Assembly (NCBI GenBank): GCA_021396245.1
Contig: WNYE01000002.1
Coordinates: 1 to 64,000 of the forward strand
Source of the DNA: Sporothrix humicola
Taxonomy: Eukaryota; Ascomycota; Sordariomycetes; Ophiostomatales; Ophiostomataceae
Reading direction: 5' to 3'
Length of the DNA: 64,000 bases
Position numbers and translations under genes: made by a program. The notes under the pieces were generated by a model. The model saw only the letters and a program-made list of their open reading frames with translations. It was not told the DNA's origin and did not search any database. Positions 36,001 to 47,700 of this stretch are shown one piece after another. How positions within the stretch are numbered: position 1 is the first letter of the stretch; each line of letters starts with the position of its first letter.

Positions 36001-37052
36001 AGGCCAGCGTTGCGGAGCTTCGCGAAGAGGAGCGTAGACTCAAGGAGAGCGTGGCCAGCCTGCGCGCCGAGCAGGAGACGTTCCAGCGCAACAAGATCCG
36101 GCTGACGGCCGACGTCTCATCGCTGGAGACGGCGCTGCACCTCCGCCGCGAAGAGCTCCACGAGATGGAGGCGCGTGCCGAGGGCCTGGAGCGCCGCATT
36201 CTCGAGGGCGTCATGGACCACTCGCGCGTGCTCCTCATGGCCAAGGCCAACAAGGGCCGCGAGGCTATGAACCGGAAGCGCGTCGTTCCGTCCAAGAAGG
36301 AGCGGAATGTGGAGGAGGCCAGCACGCCCAAGGCTTCAACAAACATTCGCTCCGTGGCAATGGAGAAGCCCCGCTCGGCGTTCAACATGGCCATGTCGGC
36401 CAAGCGTAATCTCCCTCTGCCGACCAACTCTCCTGCGGGCGTTGCCGCCAACGGCAGCGCCAACGGCTCGCGGCGTATCTTGTCGCTGAGCCAGATTAAC
36501 AGCAGCATGTCGAGCGGCAGCATCAAGCGCAGCAACAGCGTGCGGGCGAATGTCGGCGGCGGCGCTGGCGGTCTGCGCAAGAGCAGCTGGGGCGGCCGTC
36601 TGCCGACCGGCAAGGGCTACGGCGGACTCGAGATGGACAAGGAGAATGCCCCTTTGAAGGAGAGTGATGAGGAGAACGACCGTGACGTTGTTGATGATAT
36701 CATTGTCGACGACGAGCCGTCTCCCGAGTACAACACGCCACGAGCCGAAGAGGTGCATGCCATTGTCCCCTACAAGCGGGCAGGCGCCGACGACTTTGAC
36801 TGCTGTGATGACGAGAAGGAGTGCGATGACGATGACAGAGAGAAGGACGACGACAAGCACAGTGAAGCAGGTACGCTGCGGCGGTCGAGTGTGGGCACGT
36901 CCGTGGTGACGGGCGACGATGCACAGAGCCAGAGCGGGAGCGAGTTCTACTCGGGCGACGAGGACGGCGACGATGTGATGAGCCAGTGGACCAGCAGCGA
37001 GCTGAGCTCGGCAGCGCCGGGCGAGATGGTCCTGTACGGCAGTGAGCTGTAA
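30060..37052 (+). CDS. Giant coiled-coil protein with internal helical repeats, function unknown
   Basis: Two exons, 30060-30160 and 30488-37052, encode 2,221 residues. The intron (327 nt) starts GTGCGT and ends ACAG. Splicing restores ...SFIPMWDSSDPERAPPP. Residues 1-350 are Ser/Pro/Asn-rich and probably disordered. From about 350 to 2010 the protein is almost entirely helical and coiled coil. Two repeat families are visible. A 26-29-residue unit with core EVLDAVxEGLxD occurs at least five times at 32550-32935 and three more times at 33360-33600. A roughly 22-residue unit with core LDKLVxHTxxAxxALxKLEK occurs between 35270 and 35870, including a leucine/lysine ladder at 35440-35510. The tail (about 2010-2221) is basic, Ser/Gly-rich and then very acidic. 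I do not recognise a catalytic domain. The architecture suggests a cytoskeletal, septal or tethering scaffold; this is inference. Confidence 0.85.
35270..35870 (+). repeat. Tandem 22-residue repeats coded in the giant coiled-coil gene
   Basis: The encoded protein repeats a unit of about 22 residues with the pattern LDKLVxHTxxAxxALxKLEK, at least six times with drift. Near 35461-35510 the DNA itself is a short-period repeat of 9-nt units coding LEKLEKLEKL-type sequence. Such runs usually form a continuous coiled coil and can vary in length between strains. Confidence 0.7.
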
Positions 37053-37492
37053 GGTGTAAGGATAGAGGGGTGCTCTACTTTTTCTTCTTACTGTACATTT
37101 ATTCAAGAGGCGGTTTGGTGGTATGAAAAGGATGGGAAAGGGGATGGAGACTGATACTTGTCTTTTTGTTTGCTTTTTGGATCACGACGGAGCTTTATGA
37201 TATTGTTATTTTTTGGGGTTTGCTTTTTCGTTTTTGCTATTGGTATTTGTACCTGCTTTTTACCTTGCGTTTTGCTTTTTTATTTGCCCTCGCTTTACAT
37301 CATGCTATTTACCTCATTATTGCTTTTTTATATGCGTTTTCCTCTTTCTTGGCGCCTACTTTCGTTTTATGAGCAGCCTGATATGGCAGTTTCCTTTTGT
37401 GAATTTATCTTTTGGTGCTCAATGCATTCTATATTCAAACGTTTGGATCATTAAAGTGTGAAAGTGGTGACTTTTATATATACAAGGCAGCA
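37053..37492. other. Convergent 3' region, coiled-coil gene / SerRS
   Basis: About 440 bases of T-rich sequence (runs of TTTTTG and TATTTGC) lie between two converging stop codons. No coding potential was seen. Confidence 0.5.
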
Positions 37493-39220
37493 TTACTCCT
37501 GCGTCCCCTTGACTTCCTCTGCCTCTTTAGGCTCCAGCTTGGCCAGGTCCTCGGGCCGTCCTAATCTCTCCTGGCCGTCCATCCACGGCCACAGGCACTC
37601 GGGAATCGCCACTGTTCTTGTGGCCTCGTCCCAGCCGTTCTCGAGGATCGCGGCAATAATCCGCGGCACTGCCAGCGCTGTGCCGTTCAGCGTCCACGGG
37701 AACGTCGCCTGGATGCTGCTGTTGCCCGTCTTGACCGGTGTCCGCGTCGCCAGGCGCCGTGTCTGGTAGTCTGTGCAGATGCTCGCCGACGTCACCTCGC
37801 CCCAGCCCGACTGGAAGTTGTACGCGCCATCTTCCTTTGACTTTGGCTGCCGAACACGGCCGGGGAAGAAAGCCTCGATATCAATCTTGCGGTACGCAGC
37901 GGCGCCCAGATCCGTGGCCGGCATTTCCAGGACGCGGCACGGCAGGCCTAGGCTCGACAGGATCTCGGTCTGCACGTCCACGAGCTCGTTGAACGTGTCT
38001 GTTCCGTCGTCCAGGTCAGGGGTCGTCCACGCAAACATTTCCACCTTTGTAAACTCGTGCACGCGGTACAGGCCCTTGGTGCTCGTGCCCCGCGAGCCGG
38101 CCTCGGCGCGGTAGCAGCGAGACACGGCGGCACGCCGGATCGGGTTTTCGGAGGCAACCTCGATCGTGCTGTCGGCGTACAGAGCCGCCAACGGAATCTC
38201 GGCCGTCGCCGTCAAGCTCAAAGGCATGCCCTCAATTGTGTACGTCTGCTGCTCGTCGCCCTGGTCGCGCGGCTGGAAGCCACAGGCGGCGGCAATGCCG
38301 TTGCGCACGATGCTGGGCGGCGACACCGTCTGCCAGCCGTGGCGGTGGGCGACATTCAGGGCGTACTGCACCAGGGCCTGCTCGAGACGGGCGCCGTCGC
38401 CCAGCAGATAGTACCAGCCCCAGCCCGAGGCGGCAGCAGCGGCCGGGAACTCGAGAATGCCCAGGTCGGTGCCAATGTCGGCATGGGAGCGCCAGTTGCT
38501 GGGCGGCGACGAAAAGACAATCGACGACGACGGCGTGCCAAACTCGGTCGTGGGGAGGCCGCCGGCACTTTCTTTCCCCTCGCTCTCCTCGCCCGCCGCC
38601 TCGCCCGCCGCCGTCTCTCCATCGCAGTTGATGTAGCTGAGGACAATCTGCTCGCTGTCGGGCGTCTCTTCGCTCGTCAGGTTCGGCAGGACCAGGGCGA
38701 GGCTCTCCATTTCGGCTGCGAGTGCGCTCTCGACAGCCTTGGCCGCCGCCAGCTCGTGCTTGACCTTGCGCGCCGCCTCAATGATGGCCTCTCGGTTGGC
38801 CGCAATCTTCTTGTCTTCGTCGGTCGGGTCGTCCTTGGGCGCCATCTGCTTCTTGGCGCGGTTGGCCGCCTGCTTCAACGCGACGTGCTCCTTTTTTTGT
38901 TGTTGCAGCTTCTCGTGCAGCTCGACGATGCGCTGCGGGTGCTCGGCGAGGGCGGCATGGTTGCGGCGGATGCAGTTTTGCGCGTACAGCTCGGCATTGG
39001 AGCGGATGTGTTTGAGGTCAATCGTCGGCTGCGGGCCTTGTGAGGGGAGTGGTAATGTAGATTTTTGTGAGGATGAAGGTTCTGAGGGCGTCGAAGAGTC
39101 TGAAGAGTAGCAGCGGAGGACGAGGCGTGTTGTTGGACGAGCTGTTGAACTTGTAGTCGTCGTCCGGAACAGCGCCGAAGACGGCACGCCGCGTAGACAC
39201 GGCCTTGAGAGGAGGCGCAT
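37493..39220 (-). CDS. Seryl-tRNA synthetase, probably mitochondrial
   Basis: One uninterrupted frame encodes 575 residues. The first 45 residues are rich in Arg, Ser and Thr with almost no acidic residues, which fits a mitochondrial presequence. The N-terminal coiled-coil arm (about 70-185) contains IDLKHIRSNAELY and many Glu/Lys helices. The class II catalytic core follows, with motif 2 reading CYRAEAGSRGTSTKGLYRVHEF (about residues 365-390, Arg contacts for ATP and acceptor stem) and motif 3 near 505-530 (NGTALAVPRIIAAILENG). The enzyme charges tRNA-Ser for organelle translation. An acidic Glu/Ala/Gly insertion lies between arm and core (about 205-230). Mitochondrial assignment rests on the leader and on the family; a cytosolic SerRS would normally lack such a leader. 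A pair of CCAAT boxes sits about 50 bases upstream. Confidence 0.93.
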   Translation of the reverse strand: MRLLSRPCLRGVPSSALFRTTTTSSTARPTTRLVLRCYSSDSSTPSEPSSSQKSTLPLPSQGPQPTIDLKHIRSNAELYAQNCIRRNHAALAEHPQRIVELHEKLQQQKKEHVALKQAANRAKKQMAPKDDPTDEDKKIAANREAIIEAARKVKHELAAAKAVESALAAEMESLALVLPNLTSEETPDSEQIVLSYINCDGETAAGEAAGEESEGKESAGGLPTTEFGTPSSSIVFSSPPSNWRSHADIGTDLGILEFPAAAAASGWGWYYLLGDGARLEQALVQYALNVAHRHGWQTVSPPSIVRNGIAAACGFQPRDQGDEQQTYTIEGMPLSLTATAEIPLAALYADSTIEVASENPIRRAAVSRCYRAEAGSRGTSTKGLYRVHEFTKVEMFAWTTPDLDDGTDTFNELVDVQTEILSSLGLPCRVLEMPATDLGAAAYRKIDIEAFFPGRVRQPKSKEDGAYNFQSGWGEVTSASICTDYQTRRLATRTPVKTGNSSIQATFPWTLNGTALAVPRIIAAILENGWDEATRTVAIPECLWPWMDGQERLGRPEDLAKLEPKEAEEVKGTQE

Positions 39221-39265
39221 TTCGGGTTGTGAGGACGTCGGATGTCAATACGAGCGGGAGAGGTG

Positions 39266-39285
39266 AATTGGTGCCAACCAATTGG
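39266..39285. promoter_or_regulatory. Paired CCAAT boxes in inverted repeat, SerRS promoter
   Basis: The 7-base arms AATTGGT and ACCAATT are separated by four bases, so two CCAAT boxes face each other 47-66 bases upstream of the SerRS start. The close, symmetric spacing makes chance less likely than for a single box. The HAP/CBC complex is the obvious candidate binder. The position this close to the start codon suggests a short leader, or that translation begins further in. Confidence 0.5.
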
Positions 39286-40762
39286 GCCGTGGCTGCTGGA
39301 GAGCGCTGTTTGGCAGAGGGGTCGCAATGTCGTCTGAGGTTCAAAACTTTTCGTGATGTCACGCAACGAACTACTAAAGTGGAAGCTCCGACTCGAATTT
39401 TTAGGCGGTAAAAAGGTACTTCAAACTACACACAATTTATGAGCGAACAAAAGTCACTCTGATAGGTCCCCTGGAAGAGCTTGGGCCACCAATCATTTGC
39501 CAAGCCATCGTGCCTGCCGCTTTGAGCATCAAACACAACGTTGATTAAACGTAGATTCAACGTCGCTTCCTCGACGACATCTGAACGGCATCCAGTCGCT
39601 CTTTCCTTGTGATGCAATTTTGTAAAATTGAGGTTTTGGGGGGAAGGCGCATTTTGTGCTCGTCCCTGCCTGGACAGTCCAGTCTGCCCTACGGAAAACC
39701 CAGTTTTTCTGTGGGCACAAATCCCATCTACCGTGTCGCCTTCCTGTTCTTGTTTATTCCGACGGAGTACTCCGTACATCTGAATCTGACACTCGATCTA
39801 GAAACCCGAAGCGAGATGTGTTTATCGTCATTGCCATCTCCATCATCTCCATCGTCCCCATCGATTCTTACGTCTTGACTACGTCGTCTTTGCTTCCCCA
39901 TCAAGCTTCTTTCGAGTTTCCCATGCTTCCATGATCGTTTTTATCAGCACCGTCAATATTACGCATGCCGCCCCAGGAGCCCCTCTTCTCTTCTCTTCCT
40001 CGTCAAATTTCTCCTCTTTATTTTTCTCACTCTCACATCCTTTTCACATCCTTTTCTCCTCTTCTCCTCTCCTCGTGTTCGCTTGCCTTTGATGGACTAA
40101 CAAAACTGGGGATACTACGTCCGCTGATTTCTCAACTGTAGTTCACTTGGCACGGTCTACGTCGGTCTTCCGCATCCACTGCCGCTCTGTCACTCTTTTC
40201 ACTCTTGACGGTCCGCCCTCTGGACACATTCTAAATCTCGGGGTCGAGAAGTCCGACCTACGTTAGTGTCGACACGCGTTCTGGATGGCAGGAAGTGATG
40301 AACAATAAGTTATCAGTTGCTTCACATAAAATTTGTCGATGGGAGTGAATGGCCTTCTTTGAAAGGATTTCACAAATTTCACAACTCCCCTAACCCTGAG
40401 GCATGCGGCAGTCTCCACCCACCGACTTGCGCTATCCCTTCGCTTCTGCAGGCCGACCAAGCTTCCAAGGGAAGGAAGGGGAAGAAGAATGCACAAAGAA
40501 TGCAGGAGCGCAAGACCGGCCCCGACAGCGTGCATCCTTTCCACGACGGCGTGTCTGGCGGGGAAGGATGGTGGGAAGAGAGGGACCTCCAGAATGTGGG
40601 AAGCACATGTTTTGGCCAACCTCCAACCTCTTGAGCTCATTCTCTCTGGCCGGGCGTTGATGGCTGGGATCAACGCCAGCATACGAAGCAACTTGGAAGC
40701 GAACTGGGCGAGACCCCAGTCTCCCTTCGATTCCATGATTTCTGATAACTTCTCTTTGAGTA

Positions 40763-40856
40763 TCTCCAGGACCAAAAAATACTTGAGACTCCTACACCAA
40801 AAGGCCCCACCAAATTTAGGTGGCAGAGAGTCTCAAGTATTATTTGGTGCTGGAGA
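40763..40856. repeat. 94-bp near-perfect inverted repeat (hairpin / possible MITE or small-RNA precursor)
   Basis: The left arm (40763-40791) and right arm (40828-40856) pair over 29 bases with two mismatches. The central 21 bases of each arm differ at one position. The loop is 36 bases and contains a nested 5-bp stem (40807-40811 with 40819-40823). The flanks carry a TA on each side, one base off-centre. No transposase or coding frame is associated. Confidence 0.8.
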
Positions 40857-43800
40857 GTATTACCAGAATTTTTACAGTGCTGAGTTTGCTGATCACCTTT
40901 TACCGACACATGTCAACGAGGAGGTAGCATTTGCGGATGCATCACTTTGATCTTTGATAACAGCGGGCGGATGGACATCCAACCTCGTAATCAAATCGAA
41001 CTCGCGGAGGACGGACTTGGTCCGCAGCAATAGGCAAGGCTAGCAATGCAGAGAAATACCCATCCCACGTCAAAGAGGAGAAGCAGAAGATGGAAAAGAG
41101 GATAAAAAGAAAGAGAAAGCGATAGGAGGATGAACGACAAAGATGGTGGGAGCAAATACAGTAAGAACACGCGTTGATGGAGGGGATGATCACTGACAGG
41201 GGTGCATGACCCGCGTTTGAGTGATTGTGTGGACGTTCTGCCGTTTTGTCGTTCTGTCGGTCTGTCTTGTGCTCTTCTCTTCTCGGGTTGTACGGAGAGC
41301 ATGCAATTGCACAATGCAAACTGCTGCCAAGCTGTCGAGCTGTCTTGTCTCTTCTTGTCTTCCCGCAGCCGTTTCCCTTAGTCCCATCGATCGACGGATT
41401 TCCATTACGTCCAAAGACATCCTTCAACGATGCGGTGCATATGGAAATCAAAGATTAAAAAAAGAAAAGGCAGAAAAAGGAAAGAAAGGACAGAAGGGAT
41501 AACAGTTCGTATCAACACAGTCTCGAGACAGTGTACGGCCTACTCAGGAGAACTTGCCATGCATTGCAGAGTGCATATGCAAATCAAATTGAAACTGGGC
41601 AAATGTGCGTCTCCTTTCTCCTTTTTCAATGTGCCTGTTATGTCTTGCAAGCACAACGTCGCTCCACGAGACAGGACGAACGGCGTGACCTGACAAAAAT
41701 GACAGATGACGAATAAAAGCACACAAATAAATGGAAGAATATGAAAAGAGCACGACGTTGCCGCTGTTGTTCGACTGTAACTCAAAAAGTACAGAAATAC
41801 GAACAGGGAAAATGCATCTGAACACAAACACAAACAATCACAGACTTGCCACATTGTCACCTTGGCTCGGCAATTCCTGAACATCGGACCTCTTGACCCT
41901 CTCGACCCTCTTTGCCATCTCAAGATCCAGAACATTTCGTCACGGAGGATATTTCACAACTAAAACTTCGTAGAATACGATGGCGTAGGGCCAGCTTTGC
42001 CCAGTTAGTGGAGTCGATGCGTTCATATGTTTCCATGTGCTTTCGTTTATTTTCGAGCAGTTAACTTGTCTGGATTTTTTGTTTATTTTCTGTCTTCATT
42101 TTGTCTTTCGTTTTGTCTCTTTTGTTTCGTGTATCGTGCCCCCCTTTTCCTCTTTGTTTTTTTCTCTCTCCTCTCTTTGTTCTATTTTTTGTCGTTTTGC
42201 CACTTCTCAACGTCATTGTTGACGAAGGGCCTTTTTAGTGTTCTCCTGTGTAGTCCTGTATTTTAGTTTTTCAGCGGACATGGGCAGCGCCCGAAGCCAC
42301 TGGGCCCAGCAAAGCAAGGCCAGCCCGGCCAGGAACCACCCAACGGCTTTCCAAGCACCAGGCCGGATACGGAGTAGAGAAGGCAAGAGCAAAGACGGGC
42401 CAAAGCAAATGCGGAAGGCGGGGGGGAGACGAAGAAAAAAGGACTGCAAAAAAGACAAAATGAGGCAACTTCCAACATACCATCATTCAGGCACCGCCTC
42501 GGGAACAGCCAGATGGCCTGCCGTGGCGGCCAGTTCTTTAATTTTTTTCAGAGGCAAACCTGAGCCTGACCCTGCATGTTGAAAATGTTTTGCATGTTTG
42601 AAACAAATTGCAGCTCTGCCATTCGTGCAGACACGAGCGCCACGCGCAGGCATTGCACTCCCTATTCATTTACGAGTACGGAGCAAAAATAAAAGAGGAA
42701 AAAAAACATCAGTCGTTCTTTCCTCACTTGCCTTCTCTCCTTCCATTCAGCCATTACCACCACACATCGCCAAGCGCAGATCATTTCTTGGTCGGCGGTG
42801 GAGACTGGGCAGGTACGAACACTTCGAAACCTGAACCTGGGCAGTAGCGGGCCTCGGGTCTCCAGTGCCCGTGGGCTCGCAGGCTTGCTCCTGCAGCTTG
42901 ACGCCTGCCAAAAGGTGAAAAGGGAAACAACCGTTGGAACATGTCATTTGTCCACGCCAGTGGATCCTCCCTTGCGATCCAAGTGCTCTTTCTCACTGTG
43001 CCAGAGAGTGGGAGCCAGCAGGCCCTTGCCTTTTGCATTCCTCTCTTTCGTGGTTCAACATCCTGAAACGCGACGGCAGCTGGGCAAAGAAAGGGGCCGC
43101 GTCGCCATCCAACCAGCCAACCAGCCCGCTGCATTCTGTTTTTCATGTTGTTCTTTTTAAAATTCTTCTCACGATGGCCAGGCCGGTCCAAAAGTCGGCG
43201 CCCGTTGGACCCCTGAACTCGCCTGTGTTTCAACGTCCTCTGGTCTTCGGGATTACCCCTTGTGCGATTGCGCCGCTTGACATGCTGATATGCTGTGTGT
43301 TGTCTTTTGTCCAGGTCCTTTAATTCCTTAACGTTCTCACTTTTTATTGTGTGTTAATTCTTTCCTTCAATTCTTCCTTTCTTTGCCTTGTCGTACGAAG
43401 AATAAGATGCACTTTGGTGGAGAAAACAGTGCAACTACCCCTGGGACCTGCTGTGCTCACTCGTAACTGCCTGCACATGCTTCATTTGCTCAATTCCCAT
43501 TCAATTTTCTGATTCTCTCCTCTTCGCGCCTGCCATTCTCCAAGTGAATACCAGAATAGTAAGACTTACCAGTCGCGCCTGCCCCTTGCACGCACTGTAT
43601 GCTCCACTGTTAGCGCTCCACAGACGCACCCCGCCGTCTTCAAGCACAACCGGTTTTTTGTGTCTTTACGGGCCCCAGGGACCCTCCCACCCCTAGCTCT
43701 TAGCACGCTCCACGCCTCCACGGAAGGCGCAGAAGAATACGCAGGGGATGGCTAACCAGAAAAATTCTATGCAAATCTCCACATGCCTTTTCTATTCGCC

Positions 43801-43970
43801 GCCACGATGCGCTCCTTCCCCTTTACTGCTTTACTGTGTACGAGTCTACGACCGTCTCTGACGCCTTCCTTTCTTTTGCTTCGCATCTCGAACCTGCACT
43901 ACCCACTCTTCCCTACCTGCTATTTTCCACGATTCCGTTGATCTCTTGATCGTTCCTCTCTCTTTTCCTT

Positions 43971-44700
43971 TTGACCTTTGATCCATTCTTTCATCCTCTC
44001 TCTTTTAACATCCTCTCACTCTCGCTTCTTTCTTCCCTCTCTTCTTTCACTCTCGTTCTTTATCTGCATCTCGACATCCACATCCACACCCCCTGCTACC
44101 CCCGTCCCCTTTGTTTTATATCTCCCCTATTTTACCCTTTGTTGCATTTTTGGTCCTGCGCGGACGTCCCAAAATAGACCCTGTATCTTCGACTTCAGGG
44201 TGACGATAACAAAACATCCGTCCTGTCTTTTTTTCTCTCAAGCATATCCGTTTTATTTCTCTTGCGTTACTTTTTCTTCCTTCCTTCTTCCCTCTCTCAC
44301 ATCTCTCTTTTCTCTACCACCCCCCGCTTCTTCTTCATTATCCTCAACCCCCCTCCCTCCTCTTGTTTCGTGTTCGAACACAGATCTTGAACGATCTAGG
44401 CGGCACAGCTTTCTCTCTCTCTCCTGTCTCTTGTCTCCTTTTGTGCTTTTCTTTCTGTTTTACAGGCGTCCATTCTTTTAAACGCTCGTTTCTCCTTTCC
44501 GTCGCTCTCCTATCTCTCCAAAACATTCGATACCCAGGGCATTCTTCAAAGCTAGACTTTGGCCCGCCCATCAGTACCGTCGGGACCGGTACTTTTCAAA
44601 CAAACCTTATTTTTGTGTGTATCGGCCTTTTTGTCGACCCTTTTTTTTCTCCTTTTTAATATCAAATCAGTCGTCCGTTTGTCGACTCTTTCTCTCAGAG
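43971..44700 (+). promoter_or_regulatory. Long pyrimidine-rich leader of the MscS-like channel gene
   Basis: About 700 bases of strongly C/T-biased sequence with repeated CTCTCTTT and TTCTTCC elements precede the start codon at 44760. This is the longest such tract in the window. It probably covers the core promoter and a long 5' UTR. I could not identify a confident intron in it. Confidence 0.5.
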
Positions 44701-44759
44701 ACTTTGATAGTCTCGTCATATAGACGGCACCCTTTCCCACTTACACCAAAGCCGATCGA

Positions 44760-47700
44760 ATGCCGACCTCACCCATCACATCACCTCGCTTTCCCCAGTA
44801 TCAAGGGTTTTCACAACTAGCAAATCAAAGAAGTCAGGACGACATCAACAGCCACATGGATCACGACGAGGGCGACATCCCGCTCGCCCCCATCCGCTCC
44901 AATGCCTCTTTCGGCGCCCGCAAGGCCAACCAGGGCGGCGTAGGCCCGGAGATTGAGCGCATGCGGTCTGCCGGCGAAGCCCCCGGCACTGGCGGCAGCA
45001 GCACCACCGACGAGAAGAACGGCTTCTTCAAGCACCATCACCATCACAGCGGGCCTATCGGGCGTCGGCGTGCAAAGAAGGACGAGCCCGAAGCTCTCAA
45101 GCGCCGGGGTACCGACTCGGAAGTCGCTTTCAACTTTATGGGCCGCCTGTACACCCGCCTCGTTTCTGCCTCGGTGTTGACGCGGTACCTCGTCTATGTC
45201 GTCCCCGTCGCCTTTTTGCTCGCCATCCCTCTTGTTCTTCTCCCGGTCACCGGCAACGCCAACACCATCCCGCTTGGTTCTCATGTGACCGACGCCTCGA
45301 CCGATCCGCCGACTCGTGAGTATGGCCCGCCGCTCTTCCATCTCTTCATCTGGTTCGAGGCGTCCTGGGCTGGTCTCTGGGCCGGCAAGATCGTCGCCCA
45401 CCTGATCCCCGCCGTCTTTGTCTTCTTCTGCGGTGTCGTCAGCTCCGGCACGCGCAAGTACGCCACTGTCCTGCGCGGTCTGGAGATCCCGTTGTCGCTC
45501 TTCTTCTGGGCCCTCGTCACCTGGCTCGTCTTCCGCTTCCTCTTCACCAACAGCAACATTACCTGGATCTACGCCCTGACCAACATCTTCGGTGCGCTGT
45601 TTGTGTCGTCTGCCATTTTCTTGGGCGAGCGTGCCATTATCCACCTCATGAGCATCAGCTACCATGCCCGCTCCTTCTCCAACCGCATCAAGGAGTCTAA
45701 GCGCGACATCTACCTGCTGGGTCTCATGTACGATGCCTCGCGCACGCTGTTCCCCATGTACTGCGAGGAGTTTGCCGAGGAGGACTACGTCATCAACGAT
45801 AGTATCGAGGCGATGCTGGGCCGTGGCCGCGGCAAGAACAAGGGCACGACTGGTGCTCCCATGCGCATCATCGGCAATGTCGGCCGTTTCGGTGACAAGG
45901 TCACGTCGGTCTTTGGTAACCTGGCCTCGGAAATCACGGGCAAGCAGGTGTTCAACCCCCACTCGGCCCACTCGATTGTTGTTGAGGCTCTCGAGAAGAC
46001 CCGCTCGTCGGAGGCCCTCGCTCGCCGTATCTGGATGTCGTTTGTCGTCGAGGACAATGACGCCCTGTACCCTGCGGATATCGAGGAGGTTCTCGGCCCC
46101 ACCCACAAGGAGGATGCCGAGGAGTGCTTCGCCGCCATTGATGCCGACTCCAACGGTGACATCAGCCTCGAGGAGATGGTCCGCAAGGTTGTCTCGATTG
46201 GTAAGGAGCGAAAGGCCATGGCCAACAGCTTGAAGGACATTAGCGAGGCTCTGGCTGCTTTCGACAGCGTCCTGCTCTTCCTGGTCCTGCTGCTTGTCAT
46301 CTTTGTCTTCCTCGCCTTCTTCCAGAGCAGCTTCATCACGACTCTCTCTACCGCCGGTACCGCCCTGCTTTCGCTGTCCTTTGTCTTCGCCGTCACCACC
46401 CAGGAGATTCTCGGTTCGTGCATCTTCCTCTTCGTCAAGCACCCGTACGACGTCGGCGACCGTGTCGATATCCAGGGCCCCGAGAAGGAGAACCTGATTG
46501 TCGAGAAGATCTCGCTGCTGTACACCGTCTTCATGCGCATCGACAAGATGCAGGTCGTGCAGGTGCCCAACATCCAGCTCAACAACCTGTGGATCGAGAA
46601 CGTCTCCCGCAGTAGCGCCATGCGCGAGACGATCGACGTCAACGTTGCGTTCGACACGTCCTTTGAGGACATTGAGCTTCTGCGTCTGGAGATGGAGAAG
46701 TTCGTCCGCCACCCCGACAACTCGCGCGACTTCCAGCCCGACATTGCCTTCAGCGTTGGAGGCATCGGCGACCTCGACAAGCTCAACCTCAAGGTCTCCA
46801 TCAAGCACAAGTCCAACTGGCACAACGACATTGTCCGCGGCACCCGCCGGTCCAAGTTCATGTGTGCTCTCGCCCTGGCCCTCAAGAAGGTCCCCATCAA
46901 CGGCCCTGGCGGCGGCGGCGACCCGGCTGGTGGCCCTGCCAACCCGACGTACTCTGTTTCCGTGACCGACGAGTGGGCCGCTGCAGCCCGCGCCAAGTCT
47001 GCCGAGGACAAGAACCAGGGCCGCATGATCCCCCACCCCCCTCCCGAGGAGGGTGGCAGCCAGAGCCGCAGCTCCAGCAAGAGCGCCGAGAAGCGCGCCA
47101 TCAACGAGATCAACACCCGCAACCCGCTCGCCGACAACGACGACTACACCCTGAACGACAGATCCCGCGAGTCATCCCTTGAGCGCGAGCGCCAGGACAC
47201 CTTTGGCACGTCCACCTCGTACCTGCACCCGTCGTCGTCCGTCTCGCAGTCGGCCGCCTCGCGTTCGCGCCAGCGCGGCGCCTCGTCGGCTTCGCGCACC
47301 ACTTCGGACGTCGAGGCCATTCGCAACGACCTCCTGAAGACGCAGAGCCAAAAGGGTCGTCGCCAGGCCGGCCAGGGTCTGCCGCCCATGCACCTGGGTG
47401 GTGACCTCCCGCCCACCGACCTCTCGCGGTACGCCTCCATGTCGTCGTCGCAGCGCCGTGGCGGCCCGTCGTTTGACCTCGAGCGCGGCAGTCCCGCCAA
47501 CACCAACCCCTCTGCTGCTCCTGGCCCCAGCTCCAGCATGGACCCTGGCAGCAGCGCGCTCTACGCGAGCACCAGCAACAACCCGACGAACAACCCGTAC
47601 CTGGCCCAGCCGCCCCCGGGTGCCACGGCCGCCATGGGCTACTCTGCGTACGCCTCGGCCACGGGCGGCGAGCCGGCCTACCAGGCCCCCTCCTACTCGT

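Larger units (their letters stand above)
39221..44759. other. 5.5-kb intergenic region
   Basis: This long stretch contains no frame with protein-like composition or recognisable domain. It holds the SerRS promoter at its left end, a 94-base hairpin (40763-40856), and a very pyrimidine-rich leader at the right end (about 43,970-44,700). Several AT-rich patches are present. Non-coding RNA genes cannot be excluded. Confidence 0.55.

Noticed and set aside
40263..40775. 170-codon minus-strand frame next to the hairpin
   Set aside because: Its composition is not protein-like, it overlaps other frames on both strands, and it runs into the left arm of the inverted repeat.
44817..47036. 739-codon open frame on the minus strand opposite the MscS-like channel
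   Set aside because: It is the mirror of a real gene with G/C-ending codons. Its composition (Glu/Val/Asp/Leu-rich, no domain) is typical of such shadows.
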